Source: Bacteroidota bacterium (GTDB taxonomy: Bacteria > Bacteroidota > Bacteroidia > Flavobacteriales > Flavobacteriaceae). Taken from it: a stretch of DNA of 16,501 bases. The translations under genes and the position numbers were made by a program. Every line of letters begins with the position of its first letter. The first letter of the stretch is position 1. Below the pieces are notes generated by a model. It was not told where the DNA came from, did no database searches, and saw only the letters and a program-made list of their open reading frames with translations. The stretch spans positions 1 through 16,501 of the forward strand of contig SMXJ01000047.1 of the NCBI GenBank assembly GCA_004356305.1. Reading direction: 5' to 3'. Of this stretch, positions 1 to 7,483 are shown piece after piece.

Positions 1-31
1 AAGAGTTTTGCGTCAATATTTAAGTGATGAC

Positions 32-1690
32 TTATCGTTTATGAATAATAATTTTCTTGGTAATATTTTTTTGAGTATCCTCATCGATCAGATGTAAGAA
101 GTAAATACCTTCTTCCATCCCACTAACATTTATTCTATTTTCCGAATCAGAAAGATTCCCGGAAAGAATTTCTCTTCCCAGAACATCATAGAAACGATAA
201 ATTAAACTGGGGTATAGCGAATTCATAACTATGATATAATCGGAGGCAGGATTTGGAAATATGTCAAAACGATCTGTAATTTCTATATCGATAATGTTCA
301 AAGCGTTTTGTAGCACATCAATAGTAATTTGTCCGGTTCCAATGGGATCCAGCCAGTCGTTTAACCTTGTTTCGGGCGTATTACCATCGTTCCATGATAT
401 CCCCAAACGACCGTATATATCATATTCGTTATTATTTTCAATACCATTACAAAACGATTGTCCGGCATACAATTGTCCAATAATCCTTCCGTCTTCATTA
501 AACAAAGGAGATCCGGAAGAACCGCTTTCGGTGGTTCCTATTTCCCAACCATCACCATTTCCCGCGGAAATTCCTTTTATGAGCCAAACATCGGTTCCAT
601 TTGCGATTTCTTTTACCGCACCGTCATCATCCCGACATATTTTCATTATGTCCCCGTTGGGGTGATGTATCCCTACCTGATATTCTGGTAAGGCATCACT
701 ATTATCCCAGCCTGCAAAGGCTACATCCCAAGACGGGGGAATGGAATTATACAACTCGACCAAAGCAAAATCCGATTTGCTGTTACTCGCTCTGAATTCT
801 GCGCCACTCATCGTAAAATTACTCTGTATATCGGCACTGTTTTCGATTGAACCACAAATAGGATTCGGGCTCATCCAATTAAATCGAACGGACCAAAGTG
901 CCGGATCTGAATTATCCAAACAATGGTTCGAAGTGAGTAAGAAAGGTGTCTTATCCAAAAAAGTATTATTGATCAATGAAGCCGAACACAGATATCCATT
1001 ACCCAGATTTAGTAAGGCAACGGACTTTTTGACCAAATTCTTATGAGCTTCAAAATCACTTCCAACGAAGCAATTTACATCATAATTACAATCGCCTGAG
1101 TCGTTCAATCCTCTGGTCCCATCCACCCATGAACTAATACGTCCAATTCGGTATCCATGAATGATACTCTCTATTTCCAGCTCGACAACTCCTACGGCAT
1201 AAGAGGGCTCAAAATATTCGACCCAAATCTCATCTCCCGTTACAAACCACGAGCCAAGTACCTTTGACGATCTGTTGTTTTGATGTGAATAGGTTTTCGA
1301 TATGTCGGTTCTATCCCCATTGTAAAGATGTAATCTTGCACCAACAGGCAAATGAAAATCAATGAAATTTACGCTCATATTTATCGCCTCGGGAGATTTG
1401 ATCGCAATTCTCCAAACTCTGTCTCCATTTTCCAGAGTACTCCAAATGCCATTGGTTCTCAAATTCAACTTGATTTGACGTGTTACACCATAACGCCAAG
1501 GCAAACTTTTATCCAGATCATTGATCTTATCTTCCTGCCGTATTAGTTCCAGATTTAACGGAGGTAACAAAATAGGATCTACCATTTCAAGGTTTAAATT
1601 CCAACTAACAGGATCCTTTTCATTTGTTTCTTGAGAGAAAGTAGAAACAAACGGAATGAATAAAAGAAGAAGTAGAAGTAACCTTTTCAT
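32..1690 (-). CDS. Secreted trypsin-like (lysyl-endopeptidase-like) serine protease with T9SS sorting domain
   Basis: Predicted exported endopeptidase of the chymotrypsin fold. I chose the ATG at 1690 (552 aa) because it opens a clean signal peptide (MKRLLLLLLLFIPFVSTFSQ); the ATG at 1723 would put 11 polar residues in front. Catalytic residues, numbered from this start: His256 in TSNHC, Asp about 307 in KSDFALVEL, Ser392 in GSSGSPLF. The block around the serine, with IIGQLYAG and a following Cys, and the HHPNGD segment (about 342-347) resemble bacterial lysyl endopeptidases such as Achromobacter protease I. Residues about 20-190 form a propeptide or beta-rich N-terminal region. The last 75-80 residues look like a T9SS type A sorting domain (FDIFPNPASDYI, then YDVLGRE, then GIYFLHL), which implies export through type IX secretion and cleavage or cell-surface attachment. 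It is separated from queA by 132 nt and probably transcribed alone. Lysine specificity is not established; the fold and export route are confident. Confidence 0.9.
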   Translation of the reverse strand: MKRLLLLLLLFIPFVSTFSQETNEKDPVSWNLNLEMVDPILLPPLNLELIRQEDKINDLDKSLPWRYGVTRQIKLNLRTNGIWSTLENGDRVWRIAIKSPEAINMSVNFIDFHLPVGARLHLYNGDRTDISKTYSHQNNRSSKVLGSWFVTGDEIWVEYFEPSYAVGVVELEIESIIHGYRIGRISSWVDGTRGLNDSGDCNYDVNCFVGSDFEAHKNLVKKSVALLNLGNGYLCSASLINNTFLDKTPFLLTSNHCLDNSDPALWSVRFNWMSPNPICGSIENSADIQSNFTMSGAEFRASNSKSDFALVELYNSIPPSWDVAFAGWDNSDALPEYQVGIHHPNGDIMKICRDDDGAVKEIANGTDVWLIKGISAGNGDGWEIGTTESGSSGSPLFNEDGRIIGQLYAGQSFCNGIENNNEYDIYGRLGISWNDGNTPETRLNDWLDPIGTGQITIDVLQNALNIIDIEITDRFDIFPNPASDYIIVMNSLYPSLIYRFYDVLGREILSGNLSDSENRINVSGMEEGIYFLHLIDEDTQKNITKKIIIHKR

Positions 1691-1724
1691 TCTGAATACT
1701 AGTTGGTTGCAACAGTGTAACATA

Positions 1725-1732
1725 TAAAGATA
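1725..1732 (-). promoter_or_regulatory. Candidate -7 promoter element of the protease gene
   Basis: The minus strand reads TATCTTTA, one mismatch from the Bacteroidota -7 consensus TAnnTTTG. It would start transcription around 1719-1720, about 30 nt before the preferred ATG at 1690, so transcription would begin downstream of the alternative ATG at 1723. No convincing TTTG -33 element is visible in the very AT-rich DNA upstream, so this is a weak call. Confidence 0.3.
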
Positions 1733-1822
1733 ATCCTTTATTTTAATTAAAAAAATTAAAACTTCGGGCTAAAAAATCACTTAACCAGCTGATAAGGGCT
1801 TCGTATTGCCAAGGAGTTCTCT

Positions 1823-2872
1823 TTATATAATCAGCATGGCATCTCCATAGGTATAAAAACGGTACTTTTCTTTGATCGCTATGGCGTAAGCTTCCTTCAC
1901 AAATTCGTGTCCTGCAAAGGCTGCAACCATCATCAACAAAGTAGATTTTGGCGTATGGAAGTTGGTAACCATACAATTAGCAATACTGAAATCGTAGGGA
2001 GGAAAGATGAACTTATTAGTCCAACCCGTATATGCGTTCAACGTATTATTTGAAGAAACCGAACTCTCCAACGAACGCATCGTTGTAGTACCTACCGCAC
2101 AAATCCGATTTTTCTTAATAATCGCATTATTAATAATATCCACTGCCCTCTGCTCAATAATAATCTCTTCGCTATCCATCTTATGTTTGGATAAGTCTTC
2201 TACTTCGACCGGACTAAAGGTCCCAAGACCTACATGAAGGGTTATTTCCGCAAAATAGATCCCATTAATTTCCAGACGTTTCAGCATATGTTTTGAAAAA
2301 TGCAACCCGGCGGTAGGTGCAGCAACGGCGCCTTCAGATTTCGCGAAAATGGTCTGGTAACGCTCCGCATCTTCGGGCTCTACATCGCGTTTGATATATT
2401 TGGGTAGTGGTGTCTCACCCAGTTCTGTCAATTTATAACGAAATTCTTCATACGACCCATCATACAGGAATCTAAGTGTTCTTCCGCGGGAAGTGGTATT
2501 ATCGATCACTTCAGCAACCAATGATTCGTCATCACCAAAATAGAGTTTGTTTCCAATTCTAATTTTACGTGCAGGATCTACCAATACATCCCAAAGACGT
2601 GTCTCACTGTTCAATTCGCGAAGCAGGAAAACTTCAATCCGGGCTCCGGTTTTTTCCTTGTTTCCAAACAGACGGGCGGGAAAAACTTTCGTATTATTCA
2701 ATACCATTACATCATCTTCCTTAAAATATTCAATCAAATCCTTGAACATTTTATGTTCGATCTTTTTGGTCTCACGGTCAAGGACCAATAAACGGGCCTC
2801 ATCCCTATTGGGAGATGGATATTCGGCGAGTAAATCGCCTGGCAGATCAAAACCAAAGTTGGATAATTTCAT
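1823..2872 (-). CDS. queA: S-adenosylmethionine:tRNA ribosyltransferase-isomerase
   Basis: Transfers and isomerises the ribosyl moiety of AdoMet onto preQ1 at tRNA position 34, giving epoxyqueuosine (queuosine pathway, cytoplasm). The protein is 349 aa, close to the usual 340-356. Family motifs are intact: the N-terminus MKLSNFGFDLPGDLLAEYP, MVLNNTKVFPARL (about 56-68), GAVAAPTAGLHF (181-192), HVGLGTF (213-219), VTNFHTPKSTLLMMVAAF (302-319) and the terminal YGDAMLI. The in-frame ATG at 2878 would add only Met-Gly; 2872 is preferred because family members normally begin MKLS. It is the last gene of the pheA-to-queA run, 81 nt beyond the aroA stop. No clear terminator follows it. Confidence 0.96.
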   Translation of the reverse strand: MKLSNFGFDLPGDLLAEYPSPNRDEARLLVLDRETKKIEHKMFKDLIEYFKEDDVMVLNNTKVFPARLFGNKEKTGARIEVFLLRELNSETRLWDVLVDPARKIRIGNKLYFGDDESLVAEVIDNTTSRGRTLRFLYDGSYEEFRYKLTELGETPLPKYIKRDVEPEDAERYQTIFAKSEGAVAAPTAGLHFSKHMLKRLEINGIYFAEITLHVGLGTFSPVEVEDLSKHKMDSEEIIIEQRAVDIINNAIIKKNRICAVGTTTMRSLESSVSSNNTLNAYTGWTNKFIFPPYDFSIANCMVTNFHTPKSTLLMMVAAFAGHEFVKEAYAIAIKEKYRFYTYGDAMLII

Positions 2873-2953
2873 TCCCATATCAAGTGTGTTTTATTTCGAA
2901 AGACGGCAAATATACAACCTCAAAGCAGGGGTTGTCAAGTAAATGTCTATTTA

Positions 2954-4186
2954 TTATCGAAAATCAATATCGAATCCTACTTTCTTCAAATCTTCCCAAT
3001 AAGAGGGGAAGGATTTAGTCACCACATCACAATCATTTATAGTAATAGGAACTTTCAACGCCAAAGGAGCAAAGGCCATAGCCATACGGTGATCATTATG
3101 CGTATTGATCTCAATCTTTTCTGAAATCGGTTCGGAAGGATATAACTGTAAGGAATCTTCAGTGATGGATACCTGAGCACCCAGTTTTTCCAATTCAATT
3201 TTTAAGGCCAGGAGACGATCGGTCTCTTTAATTTTAAGAGTGTGTAAGCCCGATAAAAAACAACCCTTCCCCAAGCCGAAACAGCTCACCGCGATGGTTT
3301 GAGCAAGGTCCGGTGTATGGATCAGATCAAGTGTCATGGTGTCTATATTCTTCTTATCCGAATTCGAAAGTATGAGGGTTTCTTCCAATGGATCAAAGTG
3401 GGTTGTCACGCCTAATTTTTCATAAATAACTTCGAGCGCTGCATCTCCTTGTAAGCTTTCTTTCTTATATTTTCTTAAGGTCACCGTTGCTGCGTCAGAA
3501 AGTGCTACTATGCTGTAAAAATAAGAAGCCGAACTCCAGTCACTCTCTACTGTAAGTGTCAATTCCTCGATCTTTTCAGAAGGATCTATCACGATCCTAT
3601 TTTCGGAAAAAGAACAGGTTATGCCTATACTTTTCAGAAGAGACATGGTCATACCAATATAGGGCGATGAAGTTACTTTTCCCTCTAAGTGAATGGTCAG
3701 CCCTTTGCGCAATGAAGGTGCAATCAGCATCAAGGCCGAAATATATTGACTACTGATACCGGTCTCAACGGTCACAACATCGTTTGTGAGTTCCTTTCCA
3801 ATTATTTTCAATGGAGGAAAGCCCTCTTCCTTCACGTATTCAATGTGAGCTCCTAATTCACGCAAGGCACGCACCAAAACAGTAATTGGACGTTTCTGCA
3901 TACGATTGCTTCCTGTTATTGTCACTATTTTACCTTTCTGAGATGCAAAATAGGCGGTTAAAAAACGCATAGCTGTCCCGGCATGATGAATATCGACAAT
4001 ACCCATATCTGTTTTTAATCCTTCGGAAAGTACGGCAGTGTCATCACTGTTGGACAAATTATCAATCTTCAGGTTGGGGTACAAGGCTTGTAATATCAAC
4101 AATCGATTGGACTCGCTTTTAGAGCCGGTTATCTCAATATGGGCGTCAAATTTTAGATGCTTTTGACAAGAAAGAAGCGCTTTCAT
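2954..4186 (-). CDS. aroA: 3-phosphoshikimate 1-carboxyvinyltransferase (EPSP synthase)
   Basis: Sixth step of the shikimate pathway: joins phosphoenolpyruvate to shikimate 3-phosphate on the way to chorismate (cytoplasm). At 410 aa it is slightly shorter than the E. coli enzyme (427). Seen: GSKSESNR (21-28) with the substrate-binding Lys/Ser; AGTAMRFL (69-76), the PEP/glyphosate loop with its glycine kept but Phe where E. coli has Pro in MRPL; MQKRP (96-100); TPDLAQTIAV (291-300) with the catalytic Asp about 293; KETDRL (320-325); NDHRMAMA (364-371); and VVTKSFPSYW (388-397). Its ATG overlaps the stop of the preceding small membrane gene as ATGA, so translation is probably coupled. It shares an operon with two other aromatic-pathway enzymes (PheA and DAHP synthase). 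Confidence 0.96.
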   Translation of the reverse strand: MKALLSCQKHLKFDAHIEITGSKSESNRLLILQALYPNLKIDNLSNSDDTAVLSEGLKTDMGIVDIHHAGTAMRFLTAYFASQKGKIVTITGSNRMQKRPITVLVRALRELGAHIEYVKEEGFPPLKIIGKELTNDVVTVETGISSQYISALMLIAPSLRKGLTIHLEGKVTSSPYIGMTMSLLKSIGITCSFSENRIVIDPSEKIEELTLTVESDWSSASYFYSIVALSDAATVTLRKYKKESLQGDAALEVIYEKLGVTTHFDPLEETLILSNSDKKNIDTMTLDLIHTPDLAQTIAVSCFGLGKGCFLSGLHTLKIKETDRLLALKIELEKLGAQVSITEDSLQLYPSEPISEKIEINTHNDHRMAMAFAPLALKVPITINDCDVVTKSFPSYWEDLKKVGFDIDFR

Positions 4187-4425
4187 TTACTCTGGTCTTC
4201 GCGTTTCAATTTGGCCCAAAACTTTCCGTAGCTAACCATAAAACCGGCGATGAATCCGGCGATGGGGATCATCCATATTTTTTTATTCTGAATAATGGCG
4301 TAGAAAAAATTAGATGAAAAACCTGTGGCGACCCATTGTATAACTAAAAGAATGGCAAGATAGGCTACGCTTAAAAAAGCTACAGATCTCCAAAAACCTT
4401 CATACGTTAAAACACGCTTGATCAT
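4183..4425 (-). CDS. Small two-helix membrane protein of unknown function
   Basis: I do not recognise the family. The 80-aa protein has two hydrophobic segments, about residues 14-35 (SVAFLSVAYLAILLVIQWVA) and about 51-66 (MIPIAGFIAGFMVSYG). Between them is a short polar stretch, NKKIW, and at the end a basic tail (KFWAKLKREDQSK). The likely topology is both termini on one side of the inner membrane, with the positive tail suggesting the cytoplasm. It is tightly embedded: its ATG overlaps the mazG-like stop (TAATG), and its stop overlaps the aroA start (ATGA). These overlaps, and codon use like its neighbours, support a genuine coding gene. No catalytic motif is visible, so I assign no function. 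Confidence 0.75.
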   Translation of the reverse strand: MIKRVLTYEGFWRSVAFLSVAYLAILLVIQWVATGFSSNFFYAIIQNKKIWMIPIAGFIAGFMVSYGKFWAKLKREDQSK

Positions 4426-4751
4426 TATTTGAGTTTTTCGTTATTTTGATGACGATCGTGATCCCGCCCGGCCTTTTTTAGCATCTTTTTATCGAAAGTT
4501 TCCTGAAGGTTGATCCCGGTTTGATTGGCAAGGCAAAGCACCACGAACATCACATCGGCAAGCTCTTCTCCCAGATCTTTATCTTTATCGCTTTCCTTTT
4601 CACTCTGTTCTCCATAGCGGCGGGCGATAATACGAGCCACCTCTCCCACTTCTTCTGTAAGTTGCGCCATATTGGTCAATTCATTAAAATAACGAACACC
4701 GTGTTCTTTTATCCATATATCAACCGCTTTTTGGGCGTCTTGTATGTTCAT
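4425..4751 (-). CDS. MazG-like nucleotide pyrophosphohydrolase
   Basis: A 108-aa all-alpha NTP pyrophosphatase domain of the MazG superfamily, single-domain form. Seen: the metal-binding helices LTEEVGEVARII (31-42) with the EExxE pattern at Glu33-Glu34-Glu37, and LGEELADVMFVV (60-71) giving ExxD at Glu63-Asp66. The C-terminus is Lys-rich (KKMLKKAGRDHDRH). Family members hydrolyse nucleoside triphosphates to monophosphate and pyrophosphate and often act in house-cleaning of non-canonical nucleotides; the substrate cannot be read from sequence. It overlaps the next gene by one base (TAATG). A 108-nt gap separates it from dtd, with no perfect promoter in it. Confidence 0.88.
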   Translation of the reverse strand: MNIQDAQKAVDIWIKEHGVRYFNELTNMAQLTEEVGEVARIIARRYGEQSEKESDKDKDLGEELADVMFVVLCLANQTGINLQETFDKKMLKKAGRDHDRHQNNEKLK

Positions 4752-4859
4752 TTTGTTTCTATTTTTGAGAGGATAATCAAAATAAGTGCTTAATATGAAT
4801 CGATGAATATTGAAGAGCTATTGTAACGCTAAACTAAACAAATTTGCATAAGCAAAAAA

Positions 4860-5312
4860 CTATTCTCTGGTCTTTGAATCGATGTTAATGGTAACCGGTC
4901 CGTCATTGATCAAAGCAACGTCCATCATGGCTCCAAACTCACCGGTCTGCACTTTCTCACCGATCTCGGTTTTAAGTTGTGTTATAAAAGCCTCATACAA
5001 AGGGATCGCGATCTCAGGACGAGCGGCTTTTATAAAGGAAGGCCTGTTTCCCTTTTTAGTGCTGGCATGCAATGTAAATTGGCTCACCACAAGCACTTCT
5101 CCGTCAATGTCGAGTAGCGAGTTATTCATAGCACCATCTGCATCTCCAAAAACCCTCAAACGAGCGATCTTTCGACATAACCAATCGATATCTTCTCCGG
5201 TATCCGAGAATTCGATACCTAAAAACACGAGGAGGCCATTACCGATTGCAGAAACCACTCTTCCATCAATGGTAACCGAAGCCTCTTTCACTCTTTGGAT
5301 CACAGTTCTCAT
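4860..5312 (-). CDS. dtd: D-aminoacyl-tRNA deacylase (DTD)
   Basis: Hydrolyses D-aminoacyl-tRNAs (D-Tyr-tRNA was the first known substrate) and mischarged Gly-tRNA(Ala), a homochirality proofreading enzyme of the cytoplasm. The 150-aa length is typical. Both signature blocks are present: SQFTLHASTKKGNRPSF (about 77-93) and the Gly-cisPro region VALINDGPVTI (about 132-142) that forms the chirality filter. The N-terminus MRTVIQRVKEASVTIDG is canonical, fixing the start. The start codon overlaps the rsgA stop (ATGA), so the two are co-translated. Confidence 0.96.
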   Translation of the reverse strand: MRTVIQRVKEASVTIDGRVVSAIGNGLLVFLGIEFSDTGEDIDWLCRKIARLRVFGDADGAMNNSLLDIDGEVLVVSQFTLHASTKKGNRPSFIKAARPEIAIPLYEAFITQLKTEIGEKVQTGEFGAMMDVALINDGPVTINIDSKTRE

Positions 5313-6259
5313 TCGTTACTGTAATTATCAATCCGGTAGTGTTCTTCCTCACCTTCTAACATTTGTAGATAACTTTTATACCGCGACCATGCAATTTCTT
5401 CTTTCTCCAAAGCTTCTTTTACCCCGCATTTGGGTTCTTCGATGTGCAAACAATTATTGAATTTACAGTACTGCTTCAGTTTAAAAAATTCGGGGAAATA
5501 GTCTCCCAATTCCTCTTCATCCATCTCAACTACTCCAAACCCTTTGATCCCGGGTGTGTCTATGATCTGTGAATCGAACGACAGATCATACATCTGCGTA
5601 AAGGTGGTGGTATGCTGCCCTTGTTGATGTTGCTCGCTAATTTCAGAAGTTTTTAAATTCAATCCCGGCTCCAGGGCATTGACCAAAGTCGATTTTCCAA
5701 CACCACTATGCCCTGAAAACATGCAGACTTTTTGCTTCATCAGTGCTTTCACCTTCTCAATATTCTTATCCGTTTTTGCTGAAATAGCTACACATTCATA
5801 TCCGATATTTCGATACAGTGCAGCCAGGTATTTTATCTCTTTGAGTTCTTCTTTATTATAAGTATCCACTTTATTGAAAAGTAATACGGCCTTTATGCTA
5901 TACGCTTCGGCCGTAACTAAAAAACGATCGATAAAGGATGTGAAAGTAGCCGGATTGTTAAGCGTTACAAGTAAAAAGGCGATATCGATATTCGCCGCTA
6001 TAATTTGTGTTTGCTTAGCCAGTTTGACGCTCTTACGAATAATATAATTCTCCCGCGCATCTATCTCATAAATAATTCCCACCGTTTCATCCCCTTTGGT
6101 TTCCGTTTTAAAATAAACATGGTCCCCAACCGAAACCGGGTTGGTATTTTTACTTCCACTGATTCGAAATTTACCTTTAATTCGGCATTCGTAAAAAATA
6201 CCGTTCTCGGCTTTTACGGTATACCAGCTTCCGGTAGATTTATAGACGGTTCCTTTCAT
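5309..6259 (-). CDS. rsgA: Ribosome small-subunit-dependent GTPase A
   Basis: Late 30S assembly GTPase. The start at 6259 (316 aa, MKGTVYKSTGSWYTV) is preferred over an upstream ATG at 6352, because family members begin with this OB-fold strand and a good -7 promoter element lies between the two. Domains: OB fold about 1-70; circularly permuted GTPase with G4 NKVD (129-132) preceding G1 GHSGVGKST (183-191) and G3 DTPG (234-237); and a C-terminal zinc-binding knuckle with ligands Cys265, Cys270, His272 and Cys278. The permuted motif order is diagnostic. It heads the downstream group rsgA-dtd, with which it overlaps by ATGA. Confidence 0.95.
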   Translation of the reverse strand: MKGTVYKSTGSWYTVKAENGIFYECRIKGKFRISGSKNTNPVSVGDHVYFKTETKGDETVGIIYEIDARENYIIRKSVKLAKQTQIIAANIDIAFLLVTLNNPATFTSFIDRFLVTAEAYSIKAVLLFNKVDTYNKEELKEIKYLAALYRNIGYECVAISAKTDKNIEKVKALMKQKVCMFSGHSGVGKSTLVNALEPGLNLKTSEISEQHQQGQHTTTFTQMYDLSFDSQIIDTPGIKGFGVVEMDEEELGDYFPEFFKLKQYCKFNNCLHIEEPKCGVKEALEKEEIAWSRYKSYLQMLEGEEEHYRIDNYSNE

Positions 6260-6276
6260 GGCTCTATTCAGTAGAA

Positions 6277-6305
6277 CAAAAATAGCCACTTTTGGTAAGA
6301 ATAAA
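6277..6305 (-). promoter_or_regulatory. Candidate internal promoter for rsgA
   Basis: The minus strand carries TATTTTTG at 6284-6277, a perfect match to the Bacteroidota -7 box TAnnTTTG, and TTTA at 6305-6302 as a weak -33 box, with a 17-nt spacer. Predicted transcription start is near 6271, leaving a leader of about 12 nt before the rsgA ATG at 6259. It sits in the 141-bp gap after the DAHP synthase gene (6260-6400), which otherwise shows no gene and no clear terminator. It would let rsgA-dtd and following genes be expressed independently of the pheA attenuator. Confidence 0.45.
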
Positions 6306-6400
6306 GTCTTGTTTAATCGAATTAAATTTAACCGGAGTAAAATCCATATCAAAAAGAAAAGCCTGAAGAAACATTATTTCCTGCACTAAAGCAATAAAGA

Positions 6401-7483
6401 TCACTTCTTATAGATAACTTCCTGATGGTTGATAGACTCCTGATGAATGGCCTTAAATACTCTCATTATAAACTCTTCACTCAAATTTTGATCCTCTCCA
6501 TCCAGGATCATCTTACCCAAAATTTCATTCCAACGTTTTGTTTGCAGAATGGCAACATTGTTATCCCGTTTCAAAGCCCCAATAGCATCACTGATCTTCA
6601 TACGTTTTCCGAACATTTCGATTAGCTGATGATCGACCACGTCGATTTTAGTTCGGGCCATAGCTAACTTATTCTTGAATTCGATAGCATCCCCCTCGGC
6701 TACTCTAATCTTTAGATCGGACGTCATTTGTGCGAGCGCTTTTGGGGTGATCTGCTGATTAGCGTCACTCCAGGCCTTGTCAGGTTCGAAATGAGTTTCC
6801 ACCATCAAACCATCATAATTTAGATCCAAGGCCGTTTGACAAAGGTCGAATATAATATCGCGACGTCCCGCGATATGTGATGGGTCCAAAATAAGTGGTA
6901 AATTCGGATATTGCGTTTGCAGATCGATGGGTATTTGCCATTCCGGGTTATTTCGATATCGCGTTTTTTCGTAAGTGGAAAATCCTCTGTGGATCACACC
7001 GAGATTCTTAATATCTGACTCATAGAAACGTTCTACTGCTCCTAACCACAGTGCCAGATCGGGATTGACCGGGTTTTTGATAAGAACCGGTTTTTCGGTC
7101 CCTTTCAGGGCTTCTGCAATTTCCTGAATCATAAAAGGCGATACGGTAGTTCGCGCACCGATCCACAATATATCTATATCGTATTTTAAAGCTAAATCTA
7201 CATGATAAGGGTTGGCCACTTCAGTAGTGGTAAGCATTCCTGTTTCTTCTTTGGCCCTTTGTAACCATTTCAGTCCCAATGCGCCTACACCCTCGAAATT
7301 ACCCGGCCGAGTGCGAGGTTTCCATATACCGGCTCGTAACACTGTGGCATCGGTATCTTTTAATTGGTGTGCAATTTTCAAGACTTGTTCCTCGGTTTCG
7401 GCACTACAAGGACCGGCGATCACCAAAGGATGTGCCAGATCCATGTTGTTCAACCAGGTACGTAGTTCTTTTTTATCTTCCAT
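6401..7483 (-). CDS. Bifunctional 3-deoxy-7-phosphoheptulonate synthase / chorismate mutase
   Basis: Fusion enzyme for the first step of the shikimate pathway (PEP plus erythrose 4-phosphate to DAHP) and for chorismate to prephenate. The start at 7483 gives 360 aa beginning MEDKKELRTW, the usual beginning of flavobacterial homologues; an ATG at 7507 adds 8 residues. DAHP synthase half (type I-beta/KDO8PS-like), about 1-260: GPCS (24-27), KPRTRPGNFEG (55-65), KNPVNPD (136-142), HRGF (165-168), LDPSHIAGRR (199-208) and METH-like VETH (228-231). AroQ-type chorismate mutase half, about 270-360: ARTKIDVVDHQLIEMFGKRM with the catalytic basic residues. In related fusions the mutase domain also acts as a prephenate or chorismate feedback sensor. 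It overlaps the pheA 3' end by 11 nt, so it shares pheA's transcript and probably its attenuator. Confidence 0.94.
   Translation of the reverse strand: MEDKKELRTWLNNMDLAHPLVIAGPCSAETEEQVLKIAHQLKDTDATVLRAGIWKPRTRPGNFEGVGALGLKWLQRAKEETGMLTTTEVANPYHVDLALKYDIDILWIGARTTVSPFMIQEIAEALKGTEKPVLIKNPVNPDLALWLGAVERFYESDIKNLGVIHRGFSTYEKTRYRNNPEWQIPIDLQTQYPNLPLILDPSHIAGRRDIIFDLCQTALDLNYDGLMVETHFEPDKAWSDANQQITPKALAQMTSDLKIRVAEGDAIEFKNKLAMARTKIDVVDHQLIEMFGKRMKISDAIGALKRDNNVAILQTKRWNEILGKMILDGEDQNLSEEFIMRVFKAIHQESINHQEVIYKK

Noticed and set aside
261..1046. Several plus-strand open frames (64-134 aa) across the protease gene
   Set aside because: All antisense to a gene with intact catalytic and sorting motifs; no protein-like features.
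1741..1761. AT-only inverted repeat (TTTTAATT, 5-nt loop, AATTAAAA) between queA and the protease gene
   Set aside because: No GC pairs and no U run after the stem on either strand; expected by chance in such AT-rich DNA, so not called a terminator.
1743..1822. Open frame continuing past the queA stop in another frame (protein-like text ending LISWLSDFLARSFNFFN)
   Set aside because: It has no start of its own outside queA and no recognised homology; most of the frame is a shadow of queA. It could be a decayed remnant but nothing supports that.
4752..4859. Possible promoter in the mazG-like/dtd gap (TTATTTTG-like element)
   Set aside because: It is one base short of the TAnnTTTG spacing and has no matching -33 box at the right distance.
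4882..5460. 192-aa plus-strand open frame
   Set aside because: Lies opposite dtd and the rsgA 3' end, both clear family members; composition and lack of motifs show a shadow frame.
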